Shown here: positions 40,857 through 49,311 of the stretch, one piece after another | Position numbering within the stretch: the first letter of the stretch is position 1 | How the letters are laid out: every line of letters starts with the position of its first letter | Source of the DNA: JANQIO01 sp965601975 | GTDB taxonomy: Bacteria > Pseudomonadota > Gammaproteobacteria > Pseudomonadales > Halieaceae | Direction of reading: 5' to 3' | Assembly (NCBI GenBank): GCA_965601975.1 | Contig: OZ271856.1 | Span: forward strand, 2,108,001 to 2,172,000 | DNA: 64,000 nucleotides | Made by a program: the position numbers and the translations under genes | Notes under the pieces: generated by a model | The model's database searches: none | What the model was told of the DNA's origin: nothing | Seen by the model: only the letters and a program-made list of their open reading frames with translations

Positions 40857-41991
40857 ATTATTGACTGTTCTTGTGGTGCTCGCCGTATTGGTGGGCGCGC
40901 TGGCGCTGGTGCTGGCCTATGGCAAGCAACCTGACCCGTTCCCGTCCGGGTCGAAGAGCGCCGCCCGCCTGCTGCCGGGGCCGCACGAGGTGCACTCCCA
41001 TGACGAGCTGTTCGTCGATTCCAGTCGCGAGAGCCCTGCCCACGGCAGTTTCTCGGGTGCCCCGCAGCGCGAGCTCCATGCCACCGTCTGGCACCCCGCC
41101 CGCAATGATGCCGGTCCCTTCCCGCTGATTGTCTACAGTCACGGGTTTTCTTCCAACCGCAACGGGGGCGCCTACCTGGGGCGGCATCTCGCCAGCCACG
41201 GCTATGTGGTGGTGGCGGCGGACTTCCCCCTGACCAATATGCAGGCGCCGGACCGTCCCTGGGTCCGTGATGTGGTCAACCAGCCCGGGGATGTCAGCTT
41301 CCTGGTCGACAGCTTGCTGGCCCAGTCGGCAGAGGCCGGGCACATGCTGGAGGGTATGATCGATCCGGAGCGTATTGGCGTAACCGGCATTTCCCTGGGC
41401 GGTATGACCTCGACGCTGGCGGCCTTCCACCCGACCCTGGGCGATTCGCGCATCGGGGCGGCGCTGTCGATCGCCGGCCCGACGGCTCAGTTTTCCGATG
41501 TGTTCTTCAGCCACCGGGAAGTGCCGTTCCTGATGCTGGGAGGCGATATCGACGCGCTGGTGCCGTTCGGCAGCAACGCCATGCCGGTGCTGCAGAAAGT
41601 GCCGAACGGACAGCTGGTCACCGTGATCGACGGCTCGCATACCGGCTTTTCCGGCCCTGCTGCCACCCTGCGCTTCATGTCCAACCCGGATGCGCTGGGT
41701 TGCTATGTGGTGGAGCAGAATGTCGCCAACGATATGGACGACTTCTGGATCGACGAGCTGGGCACGCCGGAGCAGGGCATCATCTACGAATTTGAGAACG
41801 AACTCTGCAAGATGGATCCGCTGCCGGAGGCCATGAATCCGTTGCGCCAGCAGATGATCACCTCGGTGGTAGTGCGGGCGTTCTTCGACAGCCAGTTCGC
41901 CAACGACGGGCGCGCGGAGGAGGGGGAAACGTTCCTGAGCCAGGTGCTGGAGGCGGAGCTGGAGGAGGTCAGCTACGCTTCGGCCGAGTGA
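40849..41991 (+). CDS. Alpha/beta hydrolase, exported or membrane-anchored
   Basis: 380 residues with an N-terminal hydrophobic segment (LLTVLVVLAVLVGALALVLAY). The hydrolase core has YSHGFSSNRNGG, nucleophile elbow GISLGGMT, Asp in GGDIDALVPF and His in IDGSHTGFSG. This arrangement is like the PAF-acetylhydrolase/chlorophyllase-type group of lipid esterases. It is translationally coupled to the acyltransferase. Its 3' end overlaps the convergent acyltransferase gene by 19 bp. Confidence 0.85.
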   Translation: MRRLLTVLVVLAVLVGALALVLAYGKQPDPFPSGSKSAARLLPGPHEVHSHDELFVDSSRESPAHGSFSGAPQRELHATVWHPARNDAGPFPLIVYSHGFSSNRNGGAYLGRHLASHGYVVVAADFPLTNMQAPDRPWVRDVVNQPGDVSFLVDSLLAQSAEAGHMLEGMIDPERIGVTGISLGGMTSTLAAFHPTLGDSRIGAALSIAGPTAQFSDVFFSHREVPFLMLGGDIDALVPFGSNAMPVLQKVPNGQLVTVIDGSHTGFSGPAATLRFMSNPDALGCYVVEQNVANDMDDFWIDELGTPEQGIIYEFENELCKMDPLPEAMNPLRQQMITSVVVRAFFDSQFANDGRAEEGETFLSQVLEAELEEVSYASAE

Positions 41992-42569
41992 GCCGCCGGC
42001 GGTTCCACGTCTTCTTCCCGTAGCCGCACCGGGCCGAAGTTCTCCGGGAAAAGTCCTTTCATGGGAGCATAGAAGCCCCTGAGCAGCTCCATGTCCCGCC
42101 GCACGTCGCCGCTCATGGGCAGGGCGGGGCCAAAGCCTCCGCGCTTCATGCCAAAATCCAGGTAGGACGGCACGATGGGCACGCCGGCGCCACGCGCGAT
42201 GTGGTAGAAACCGGACTTCCAGTAGTCGGTGCGGGCGCGGGTGCCCTCGGTGGGAACCACCAGGATGAGCCGATCGTGCTGGGCGAAGGCTTCCACCATC
42301 GAATCGACCACGTTGTTGTTGCGCTTGCGCTGGATGGGGATACCGCCCATCAGTCGCATGATCCAGCCGTAGGGCGGGTGAAACAGGCTCTGCTTTCCCA
42401 TCCAGCTGATGCGCATGCCGAAGGACCAGGCGAACAGCATCATCAGGGGGAAATCCCAGTTGGAGGTATGCGGCGCCGCGATCAGCACGTATTTGCGGTG
42501 CAGCGGCGTCTCCCCCTCGATTTTCCACCCCAGCGCTGTCAGCAGCGCCCGGGCAATCCAGCGCATCAC
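41973..42569 (-). CDS. PlsC-type acyltransferase
   Basis: 198 residues, compact, without a clear anchor beyond an N-terminal amphipathic stretch. The motif block APHTSNWDF (HX4D with HTSNWD) and PTEGTRAR identify the glycerolipid acyltransferase fold. The group with HTSNWD is common beside lipid or wax genes and acts on small acceptors. It is convergent with the preceding hydrolase gene and shares 19 bp of 3' sequence with it. Confidence 0.87.
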   Translation of the reverse strand: MMRWIARALLTALGWKIEGETPLHRKYVLIAAPHTSNWDFPLMMLFAWSFGMRISWMGKQSLFHPPYGWIMRLMGGIPIQRKRNNNVVDSMVEAFAQHDRLILVVPTEGTRARTDYWKSGFYHIARGAGVPIVPSYLDFGMKRGGFGPALPMSGDVRRDMELLRGFYAPMKGLFPENFGPVRLREEDVEPPAAHSAEA

Positions 42570-42599
42570 GTCTGGCTCCTTGCGGTCTTCAACACGTGC

Positions 42600-44132
42600 T
42601 CAGTTGGCGTCGGTAGCAATGATACCGGCCAGCTTGCGGGCGTGCTGTTTCTTCGTGTCCACGTCCATATTACGCAGTATTTGTATACGCTGGGCCTGGG
42701 GTGAGCCAGCGCCGTGCAGGGATTCTGTGAGATAGCCCACAGCATTGCGCCCCAGGGTCATGTTCTCGATCAGCCGCAGGATGCGCACCCGGTCCTCGGT
42801 GGGAATATCGTCGCGCCCCTTGAAAAAGCGCTCCAGCAGCTCACCGGTCTCACCGGATTCGAAGTCCTTTTCCGAGGGCAGGGTGACCATGAGCCCCCCG
42901 GCCAGGTCCTGTGCCAGCCGCGAGATCTCGTAGGGGAATCGCGTGACGTTGTGTTTACAGACGTTGGACAGCATGCCGTCGTTGATCCAGGCGCCCGAGG
43001 GCAGCGCGTAGGCCTGGTGCGAGGAGGCGATACCCGACGAGTAGATGGTCTCGTTCAGGTGCACCATCTCCACCAGCTTGTCCTTGATGTGGGACGCGGA
43101 CTCTACACCGTTGTACTCGGCGATGGTCGCAGCCGCTCCCACCATCACGTCGCCCAGCCCGGTCTTGCAGACGTAGCTGGCCCGGTGATAGTCGGTAAAA
43201 CGCTCCACCAGCAGGCTGGCGAACTCCCATTCGCCGTCCATGAAGACATGTTCCCAGGGAATGAACACGCGATCGAACACGACCAGGACCTCCTGGCCAG
43301 AATAGGTGGCGTTCCCCTGGTCGATGCTGCCGCCCTCCATGGAGCGGGTGTCGCAGGACTGGCGACCGTAGATGAACTTGAGGCCTTCGGTCTGCAGGGG
43401 TACGGCGCCGATCACGGCGTAGTCCCGGTCCGCCTCGGACAGCCGCATGGTCGGCATGACCATGACCCAGTGGGAATTGAGGCCGCCGGTCATATGCGCC
43501 TTGGCGCCAGACACAAAGAGCCCCTCGTCATTGCGATCGACCACCCGCATGAACATCTCGGGGTCCGACTGTTCGTGCGGCGCTTTGCTGCGATCGCCCT
43601 TGGGGTCGGTCATGCCGGCGGCGATGATCAGGTTGTGCCGCTGCAGGCCTTCCAGCAGGCGCAGGAAACGGGCGTGGTACTCGGTGCCGTGGGCCTGGTC
43701 GATGTCATAGGTCAGGGAGTGCATTACCGAGATGCAGTCCAGCCCGGCACAGCGCTGGAAGCAGGTGCCGGTAATCTGGCCCATACGCCGCTGCATGCGG
43801 TTCTTGTTGACCAGGTCTTCCGGGCTGGTGGGAATATGCAGGAAACGGTTGACGCGGGTGCCGGTGTAAGGGGACTCCGCCGTGGCCAGGTCCGGATCGT
43901 CCAGGGCCAGCTGGTAGGAGGCCGCCAGTGCATTGATGGACGGGCGGATCATCGGGTGATCGACCGGCTCGGTGACCCGTTCGCCGAACAGGTGAACGTC
44001 AAGGTCGCGGTTGCGCAGGCTCTCTATATAGTCCTCCGCGGTCTCCAGTCGACGCTGGAAAAGGCTCCAGCGGTCGGCGGCTGTCTCTCCAGATTCGTCG
44101 GTGTTCGCGGCTGCGGTACTCTGGTCAGCCAT
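42600..44132 (-). CDS. 4-hydroxybutyryl-CoA dehydratase-like flavoprotein (HpaB superfamily)
   Basis: 510 residues from the ATG at 44132 (GGGAG 10 bases upstream). The C-terminal half (LAGGLMVTLPSEKDFESG, RILRLIENMTLGRNAVGYLTES, LHGAGSPQAQRIQILR) closely follows 4-hydroxybutyryl-CoA dehydratase (AbfD) rather than phenol hydroxylases. Cluster ligands are plausibly present: Cys124 and Cys128 (GTCFQRCAG), and His316 and Cys322 (YHRASYVCKTG). From memory, AbfD has one more residue between its His and last Cys, so spacing should be checked. It may dehydrate or isomerise an acyl-CoA; plain FADH2 monooxygenase function is the alternative. Confidence 0.8.
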   Translation of the reverse strand: MADQSTAAANTDESGETAADRWSLFQRRLETAEDYIESLRNRDLDVHLFGERVTEPVDHPMIRPSINALAASYQLALDDPDLATAESPYTGTRVNRFLHIPTSPEDLVNKNRMQRRMGQITGTCFQRCAGLDCISVMHSLTYDIDQAHGTEYHARFLRLLEGLQRHNLIIAAGMTDPKGDRSKAPHEQSDPEMFMRVVDRNDEGLFVSGAKAHMTGGLNSHWVMVMPTMRLSEADRDYAVIGAVPLQTEGLKFIYGRQSCDTRSMEGGSIDQGNATYSGQEVLVVFDRVFIPWEHVFMDGEWEFASLLVERFTDYHRASYVCKTGLGDVMVGAAATIAEYNGVESASHIKDKLVEMVHLNETIYSSGIASSHQAYALPSGAWINDGMLSNVCKHNVTRFPYEISRLAQDLAGGLMVTLPSEKDFESGETGELLERFFKGRDDIPTEDRVRILRLIENMTLGRNAVGYLTESLHGAGSPQAQRIQILRNMDVDTKKQHARKLAGIIATDAN

Positions 44133-44310
44133 AGCGTATTTCTCCCTGGGATTGGCCCATAGCGTGTTTCCTGATCCCCGGGCCCGGCTGCTACACTGTG
44201 GCCGCATAACCACACTGTTCTTCTGGATTACGCATGGCCCTGGTCGAGATCGCAGCCCCCATTCTATACCTATTCCTCGCTGACGTCGGTAACGCCCTGG
44301 AGGCCCGGTC

Positions 44311-44694
44311 ATGATGGCCAGGGCGTTCCTGGGTTTCGTGGCGCTGATGTTTATCGGCTACGGCCTGTACTGCCTGGTGAATCCCGCCATGCTGGCGGAG
44401 GGCGCGGGCATTGCCGCCAATAGCGTGACCGGGACGATTGAGCTGCAGTCCATGTACGGCGGCCTGCAGGTGGGGGTCGGCGTGCTGTGCCTGTTGGGCG
44501 TGTTCCGCAAGGACCTGGAACACGCGGCACTCTATGCCCTGTTGTTCATATTCGCGGGGCTGGCGGTGGTGCGAGTCAGCCTGGGGCTGACCCGCGGCGA
44601 CTTCTCTGGCTACACGGTGTTCGCGATGAGTTTCGAGGCCGCCTGCCTGCTGTTCCTGTGCTGGTACCTGTTGCTGCGCAAACCTGCCGGCTAG
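44311..44694 (+). CDS. DUF4345-like membrane protein
   Basis: 127 residues with four likely transmembrane helices. The segment YGLYCLVNPAMLAEGAGI followed by GTIELQSMYGGLQVGVGVLCLLG matches the pattern of DUF4345. Function unknown. GGAGG precedes the ATG. Its TAG stop is part of a CTAG tetranucleotide that was the insertion target of the IS481-type element immediately downstream, so the reading frame was left intact. Confidence 0.78.
   Translation: MMARAFLGFVALMFIGYGLYCLVNPAMLAEGAGIAANSVTGTIELQSMYGGLQVGVGVLCLLGVFRKDLEHAALYALLFIFAGLAVVRVSLGLTRGDFSGYTVFAMSFEAACLLFLCWYLLLRKPAG
44691..44694. repeat. Target-site duplication, left copy (CTAG)
   Basis: CTAG here is repeated at 45728-45731, directly flanking the element. 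It supplies TAG stops on both strands. Including the next base, CTAGT is also identical at the two ends. Confidence 0.85.
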
Positions 44695-45644
44695 TTGTGG
44701 TTACTCATCAGGTTGTTCACAGATAGGCCGCTCCGGCTAATCGGTGGTAGGTAGTCGAGGCTAGCATGGGGTCGATGCCAGTTGTATTGGTGTAACCACG
44801 GCATTAGATGCTGAGCCCTTTGCTCTGAGTCTTTGTAAGAGCGAGCGTAGGCCCATTCTCTGAGTGCTGTTTGTATAAACCGCTCAGCTTTGCCGTTGGT
44901 TCTGGGACAGTATGGACGTGTCCTTTTGTGCACCAGCCCCAGTCTGCGACACAACTGCCTGAAGACCTTCGACTTGTAGGCAGGACCATTATCTGTGAGC
45001 ACACGTTTGAAGCGGATACCCAAGCTCCTGTAATACCTCACAGCCCTGAGAAGCGCCTGGCAGGCGCTTCTCCCTGTTTCATCTGGATGGATGGAGCCGA
45101 AGGCCACCCGACTATGGTCATCAATGGCGACGTGGACGTACTCCCAACCAGGCCCGCGTTTCGGCGTGTTCAGGCGGCTACCGGTGACCCTGTGTCCGGG
45201 GCGCTTGAATCGCCCGAGTTTCTTGATATCCAGGTGCAGTAAATCCCCAGGGGCATCATGCTCGTAGCGATTATCAGGCCTGGCGGGCTCGAGATAGGCA
45301 AGTCGATTTAGTCCCGACTGCGCCAGGATCCGCCCGACTGTGCTTTGGCTGGTACCCACCGCCAGGGCAATCTGGCGATAGGTTTGCCGTTGACGCCTGA
45401 GCTTGATAATGCGTTTGGCGATGCCGCTCTTGGTCTGAGTGGGGCACTGACGCGGGCGGGAGGAGCGATTCAACAGGCCGGCTTCACCTTCGTCCTGGTA
45501 TCGATGGAGCCATTTGTAGGCTGTGCGGACGCTGACGCCCACGGCCTGGGCGGCTTCGGCGGGTCTGAGACCGTCTTCGGTGATTCGACGAACGAGCAGC
45601 AATCGACCGTGTGGCGTTAATCGTGCATTCTTGTGGTTGTTCAT
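44691..45644 (-). CDS. IS481-family transposase
   Basis: 317 residues. The N-terminal helix-turn-helix (RPAEAAQAVGVSVRTAYKWLHRYQDEG) is followed by an integrase-like DDE core: LLHLDIKKLGRF (first Asp), VLTDNGPAYKS (second Asp), and YCPRTNGKAERFIQTALREWAY (Glu). Length and motifs fit IS481 elements closely. GGAG lies 7 bases before the ATG. Its TAG stop is at 44691-44693, outside the element, in the duplicated CTAG target: the last codon AAC is completed by the C of CTAG. The transposase therefore takes its stop codon from the target site. Confidence 0.95.
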   Translation of the reverse strand: MNNHKNARLTPHGRLLLVRRITEDGLRPAEAAQAVGVSVRTAYKWLHRYQDEGEAGLLNRSSRPRQCPTQTKSGIAKRIIKLRRQRQTYRQIALAVGTSQSTVGRILAQSGLNRLAYLEPARPDNRYEHDAPGDLLHLDIKKLGRFKRPGHRVTGSRLNTPKRGPGWEYVHVAIDDHSRVAFGSIHPDETGRSACQALLRAVRYYRSLGIRFKRVLTDNGPAYKSKVFRQLCRRLGLVHKRTRPYCPRTNGKAERFIQTALREWAYARSYKDSEQRAQHLMPWLHQYNWHRPHASLDYLPPISRSGLSVNNLMSNHN

Positions 45645-45727
45645 TCGGGGCTCCGGATTATTGAGATGGGTCGCACCTCCAATTCTCCGGGTATGCCCCG
45701 AGTGAACAACCTATTGAGAGATCACAA
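44695..45727 (-). mobile_element. IS481-family insertion sequence
   Basis: A complete element of about 1033 bp. The terminal inverted repeats are 26 bp long with 21 matches: 44695-44720 (starting TTGTGG and ending GGTTGTTCAC) and the complement of 45702-45727 (starting TTGTGA and ending GGTTGTTCAC). It is flanked by CTAG direct repeats (44691-44694 and 45728-45731). The known preference of Bordetella IS481 for NCTAGN targets agrees with this. One intact transposase gene fills it, so it may still be active. Confidence 0.93.
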
Positions 45728-45731
45728 CTAG
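45728..45731. repeat. Target-site duplication, right copy (CTAG)
   Basis: The second CTAG copy. On the minus strand it provides the TAG stop codon of the slipin gene. Confidence 0.85.
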
Positions 45732-46483
45732 TCGCTGCTGCCCGTGGGTTTCTTCAGGGACTCGATCAGGTCGATGGGCAGCGGGAACACGATCACCGAG
45801 CTGCGGTCCCGTGACACTTCCGTCAGCGTCTGCATGTAGCGAAGCTGCAGGGCCTGGCTCTGCTTTGACAGGGTCTCCGCCGCTTCCAGCAGCTTGGTGG
45901 AAGCCTGAAGTTCACCTTCGGCGTGAATGACCTTGGCGCGCCGCTCCCGCTCCGCTTCGGCCTGTTTGGCGATGGCGCGAATCATGCTCTCATCCAGGTC
46001 CACGTGCTTGATTTCCACGTTGATCACCTTGATGCCCCAGGATTCCGTCTGCTCGTCGAGCAGCACCTGGATGCCCTGGTTCAGCTTGTCCCGCTGGGCC
46101 AGCATCTCATCCAGTTCGTGCTGGCCCAGGATGGAACGCAGCGTGGTCTGGGACAGCTGTGCCGTCGCTTCGAAGAAGTCCTCTACATTGATGATCGCCC
46201 GCTCCGGGTCGACGACCCGGAAGTAGATCACCGCGCTCACCTTGACTGAGACATTGTCCCGCGAGATCACGTCCTGGGTGGGCACGTCATAGACCAGCGT
46301 CCGAAGGTCGACCTTCACCATCTGCTGGAACCCGGGAATCACGACAATAAAGCCTGGCCCCTTGACCTTGTAGAAGCGTCCCAACAGGAAGATGACGCCG
46401 CGCTCGTACTCGCGCAGGATGCGGAAGGTGTAGAACAGGATCGTGATGATCCCGAATATGATGATTGGCCAGAACACGTCCAT
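45728..46483 (-). CDS. SPFH/slipin (stomatin-like) family protein
   Basis: 251 residues. An N-terminal membrane hairpin (VFWPIIIFGIITILFYTF) is followed by the SPFH domain (EYERGVIFLLGRFYKVKGPGFIVVIPGFQQMVKVDLRT) and a charged coiled region (AIAKQAEAERERRAKVIHAEGE). It forms membrane-associated oligomers and is the partner of NfeD-type proteases. The start overlaps the NfeD stop (ATGA), so the pair is co-translated. The TAG stop is supplied by the CTAG target duplicated by the IS element. Confidence 0.93.
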   Translation of the reverse strand: MDVFWPIIIFGIITILFYTFRILREYERGVIFLLGRFYKVKGPGFIVVIPGFQQMVKVDLRTLVYDVPTQDVISRDNVSVKVSAVIYFRVVDPERAIINVEDFFEATAQLSQTTLRSILGQHELDEMLAQRDKLNQGIQVLLDEQTESWGIKVINVEIKHVDLDESMIRAIAKQAEAERERRAKVIHAEGELQASTKLLEAAETLSKQSQALQLRYMQTLTEVSRDRSSVIVFPLPIDLIESLKKPTGSSD

Positions 46484-47856
46484 CAGCTTTGCTCCCTCTC
46501 TACCGAAAGTGTTAATCCGTTGATTGCGCGCACCACGACGTGGTCACCGGCCTCCAGCGGTTGATCGCTGTGGGCCTCCCAGATCTCGCCGCCGACCCGG
46601 ACCTGGCCGCTTCCGTCAAAATCGCCGAGGACCTGGCCGACCATGCCCAGCATCTGTTCGATGCCGGTGGTGACCTCGCGCCAGCGCATGCGCATCAGCA
46701 TGGTCACGGTCACGATGATCAGCAGGCCGCCGAAGAACGCCACCGCCGCCAGCAGTTGCCAGGCGACCTGGAACTCTTCCACATCGGTATCAAACATAAT
46801 GACGCCGCCGATGGTGAAAGCCACCAGCCCGCCAAAGCCCAGGATGCCAAAACTGGGCGATAGCGCTTCAGCCACCATCAGTGCGATGCCGACAATGATC
46901 AGGGCGAGACCGGCATAGTTGACCGGCAGTAGCTGCAGGGCATAGCCCGCGATCAGCAGGCAGATGATGCCGATTGTGCCCGGCACCAGCGCTCCGGGGT
47001 TATAGAACTCGAGGATGATGCCGTAGAAACCGATCATGCCAAGTATCAGCACCAGGCTGGGGTTGGTAATGATGGTCAGGAATTCCGTGCGCCAGTCGGG
47101 CACGGCTTCGTGCAGCGGCGCATTGGCCAGGTCCAGTGTGACAGTGTCATCCGCCAGTGCGACTTCACGCCCGTCCGCCTGGGTGATGAGGTCACGCAGG
47201 TTGGTGGCAATCAGGTCGATGACATTCGCTTCCAGGGCCTCATCTGCGGACAGGCTGGCGGCTTCGCGCACGGCCAGCTCCGCCCATTCGGCATTGCGTC
47301 CCCGCAGTTTGGCGAGGCCGCGGATGTAGGCCGCGGCATCGTTGACCATCTTGCGGTCCATGGCAGTGCCGTCAGGCGCCTTCTCCTCGGCGCTGGTCTC
47401 CTCGTCGTCGCTCTCGGGCGCGGGAATCCTGGCCGGCCCCGGCGCGCCCAGGGGCACGGGGGTGGCGGCCCCGAGATTGGTGGCGGGGGCCATGGCGGCG
47501 ATATGGCTGGCATAGAGAATGTAGGTGCCGGCGCTGGCGGCGCGAGCGCCCTGGGGCGCGACATAGGTCGCCACCGGTACCGGGGAGGCCAGAATGGCCT
47601 CGATGATATCCCGCATGGCGCCGTCCAGGCCGCCCGGAGTGTTCATGCGAATAACGGCGAGCCGCGCTTCCGCGTCGCGGGCGTCCTCCAGTCCGCGGAC
47701 CAGGTAATCGCTGGTAGCGGGACCCACTGCACCGTCCAGATCGAGGACCCAGATTGCATCCAGTGGCGCCTCACTCTCGGCCGCGGCCGTGCCCGCTCCC
47801 AGCAGAAGCCACAGGGCCACGAATGCGCCGAACAGCGGTGTGCAGGCGGTTTTCAT
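46483..47856 (-). CDS. NfeD-family ClpP-class membrane serine protease
   Basis: About 457 residues. A signal peptide (MKTACTPLFGAFVALWLLLGAGTAAAES) leads to a ClpP-like periplasmic domain (VIRMNTPGGLDGAMRDIIEAI, then ARAASAGTYILYASH with the nucleophile Ser and DRKMVNDAAAY with the likely Lys). Four transmembrane helices and a C-terminal NfeD OB-fold domain (GQVLGDFDGSGQVRVGGEIWEAHSD) follow. Such proteases cut stomatin partners, encoded directly downstream. The start at 47856 begins the signal peptide; 47904 is the longer alternative. Confidence 0.92.
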   Translation of the reverse strand: MKTACTPLFGAFVALWLLLGAGTAAAESEAPLDAIWVLDLDGAVGPATSDYLVRGLEDARDAEARLAVIRMNTPGGLDGAMRDIIEAILASPVPVATYVAPQGARAASAGTYILYASHIAAMAPATNLGAATPVPLGAPGPARIPAPESDDEETSAEEKAPDGTAMDRKMVNDAAAYIRGLAKLRGRNAEWAELAVREAASLSADEALEANVIDLIATNLRDLITQADGREVALADDTVTLDLANAPLHEAVPDWRTEFLTIITNPSLVLILGMIGFYGIILEFYNPGALVPGTIGIICLLIAGYALQLLPVNYAGLALIIVGIALMVAEALSPSFGILGFGGLVAFTIGGVIMFDTDVEEFQVAWQLLAAVAFFGGLLIIVTVTMLMRMRWREVTTGIEQMLGMVGQVLGDFDGSGQVRVGGEIWEAHSDQPLEAGDHVVVRAINGLTLSVEREQS

Positions 47857-47945
47857 GATTCCACTATAGCAGTATGGAAATGACGGTCCCTTGACTCTTA
47901 TCATTGGTGCGCAAACACAATAACTGACCAGAATCCCGCCAGATC

Positions 47946-49298
47946 ATGACAAATCCCGACTGGACCTGCCTGCTGCCCGCGGCGGTGGCCATCGTCACGG
48001 CCGTGCTCAGCCGCCGTCCCATCGAGTCCCTGCTGGCGGGGGTGGGCGCCGGCTTGCTGCTGCTGGGGCCTGGGGATGCGCTGCAGAGCTTCTCGACGAT
48101 TCTGCTGCAGGTCATGATGGACGAGACCATTGCCTGGGTGATCATCGTCTGCGGTTTGATGGGCAGCCTGATCACACTGCTGATGCGCGTGGGTGCGGCC
48201 ACCGCCTTCAGCCGTATGCTGGCGGCGCGGGCGACCAGCGCCGGCAGTGCGCTGCTGTACACCTGGTTTCTCGGCCTGCTGATTTTCATCGACGATTACC
48301 TCAACGCCCTGGCGGTGGGCTCTTCCATGCGCAGGGTCACCGATCGCTTCCGCGTGTCCCGTGAAATGCTTGCTTACGTGGTGGATTCGACGGCGGCACC
48401 GATCTGCATGCTGGTGCCGGTGTCCACCTGGGCGGTGTTCTTCGCCGGCGTGCTGGAGGTCTCCGGGGCGGCGCCCCCGGGTGAGGGGATGCGCCTGTTC
48501 GTCAGCGCCATTCCCTACATGCTCTATCCCTGGATTGCCGTCATCATGGTGCCGCTGGTGGCCACCGGCCGGCTGCCGTTGCTGGGCCCCATGCGCGCGG
48601 CGGAAGCGAGAGCGTTGGCCGGGTCGGGAAACAATGGCAGCGTCGATGAATTCGTGGTCGAGGAAGTGGCGTCCGCGGCGGAAGGTAAGGTCAAGGTCTA
48701 TCACTTCCTGGTACCGATCCTCAGCCTGCTCGGTTTCAGCGCATGGTATGACCTGGATGTCCAGATCGGCGTACTGATGAGCGTGGCCACCACGATCCTG
48801 TTGTTCGGTCTGCAGCGGCTGATGGCCTGGGGTGAGATGTTCGATGCGGTCATGGATGGCATCAAGATCATGGTACCCGCGCTGACCATCGTGGTCGTCG
48901 CGTTCATGTTCAAGGAAGTCAACGACCAGCTCGGGCTGGCCGACTACGTCATCACAAAGGTGCAGCCGCTGATGAGCCCGACACTGCTGCCGCTGGTGGT
49001 GTTCATCGCCATGGCGCTTATTTCGTTTGCCACGGGCTCCAGCTGGGGCGTATTCGCCATCGCTATACCCATTGTCATGCCGCTGGCCGACAGTGTCGGT
49101 GTCAGTGCGCCACTGGCGATTGGTGCCTTGATGTCGGCCAGCGCCTTTGGCAGTCACGCCTGTTTCTACAGTGACTCCACAGTGCTGGCCAGCCAGGGGT
49201 CGGGTTGTGGCGTGATGGATCATGCCCTGAGCCAGTTCCCCTACGCCCTGATTGCCGCGGTGCTGGCGGGCGTTGGATTGACGCTGTTGGCGCTGTAG
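47946..49298 (+). CDS. NhaC-family Na+/H+ antiporter-like transporter
   Basis: 450 residues with about eleven hydrophobic segments. Family marks are GLLIFIDDYLNALAVGSSMRRVTDRFRVSREMLAYVVDSTAAP and the late SFATGSSWGVFAIAIPIVMPL with SASAFGSHACFYSDSTVLAS. These are typical of the NhaC/Na+:H+ antiporter superfamily. It would exchange cytoplasmic Na+ for protons, a common need in marine bacteria, but related members exchange organic anions or amino acids. It is divergent from nfeD. Confidence 0.88.
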   Translation: MTNPDWTCLLPAAVAIVTAVLSRRPIESLLAGVGAGLLLLGPGDALQSFSTILLQVMMDETIAWVIIVCGLMGSLITLLMRVGAATAFSRMLAARATSAGSALLYTWFLGLLIFIDDYLNALAVGSSMRRVTDRFRVSREMLAYVVDSTAAPICMLVPVSTWAVFFAGVLEVSGAAPPGEGMRLFVSAIPYMLYPWIAVIMVPLVATGRLPLLGPMRAAEARALAGSGNNGSVDEFVVEEVASAAEGKVKVYHFLVPILSLLGFSAWYDLDVQIGVLMSVATTILLFGLQRLMAWGEMFDAVMDGIKIMVPALTIVVVAFMFKEVNDQLGLADYVITKVQPLMSPTLLPLVVFIAMALISFATGSSWGVFAIAIPIVMPLADSVGVSAPLAIGALMSASAFGSHACFYSDSTVLASQGSGCGVMDHALSQFPYALIAAVLAGVGLTLLAL

Positions 49299-49311
49299 CA
49301 GGCGCCTCGCG

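Noticed and set aside
42714..44162. Plus-strand open frame of 482 codons opposite the dehydratase-like gene
   Set aside because: It mirrors a strongly conserved coding sequence and has no recognisable protein features.
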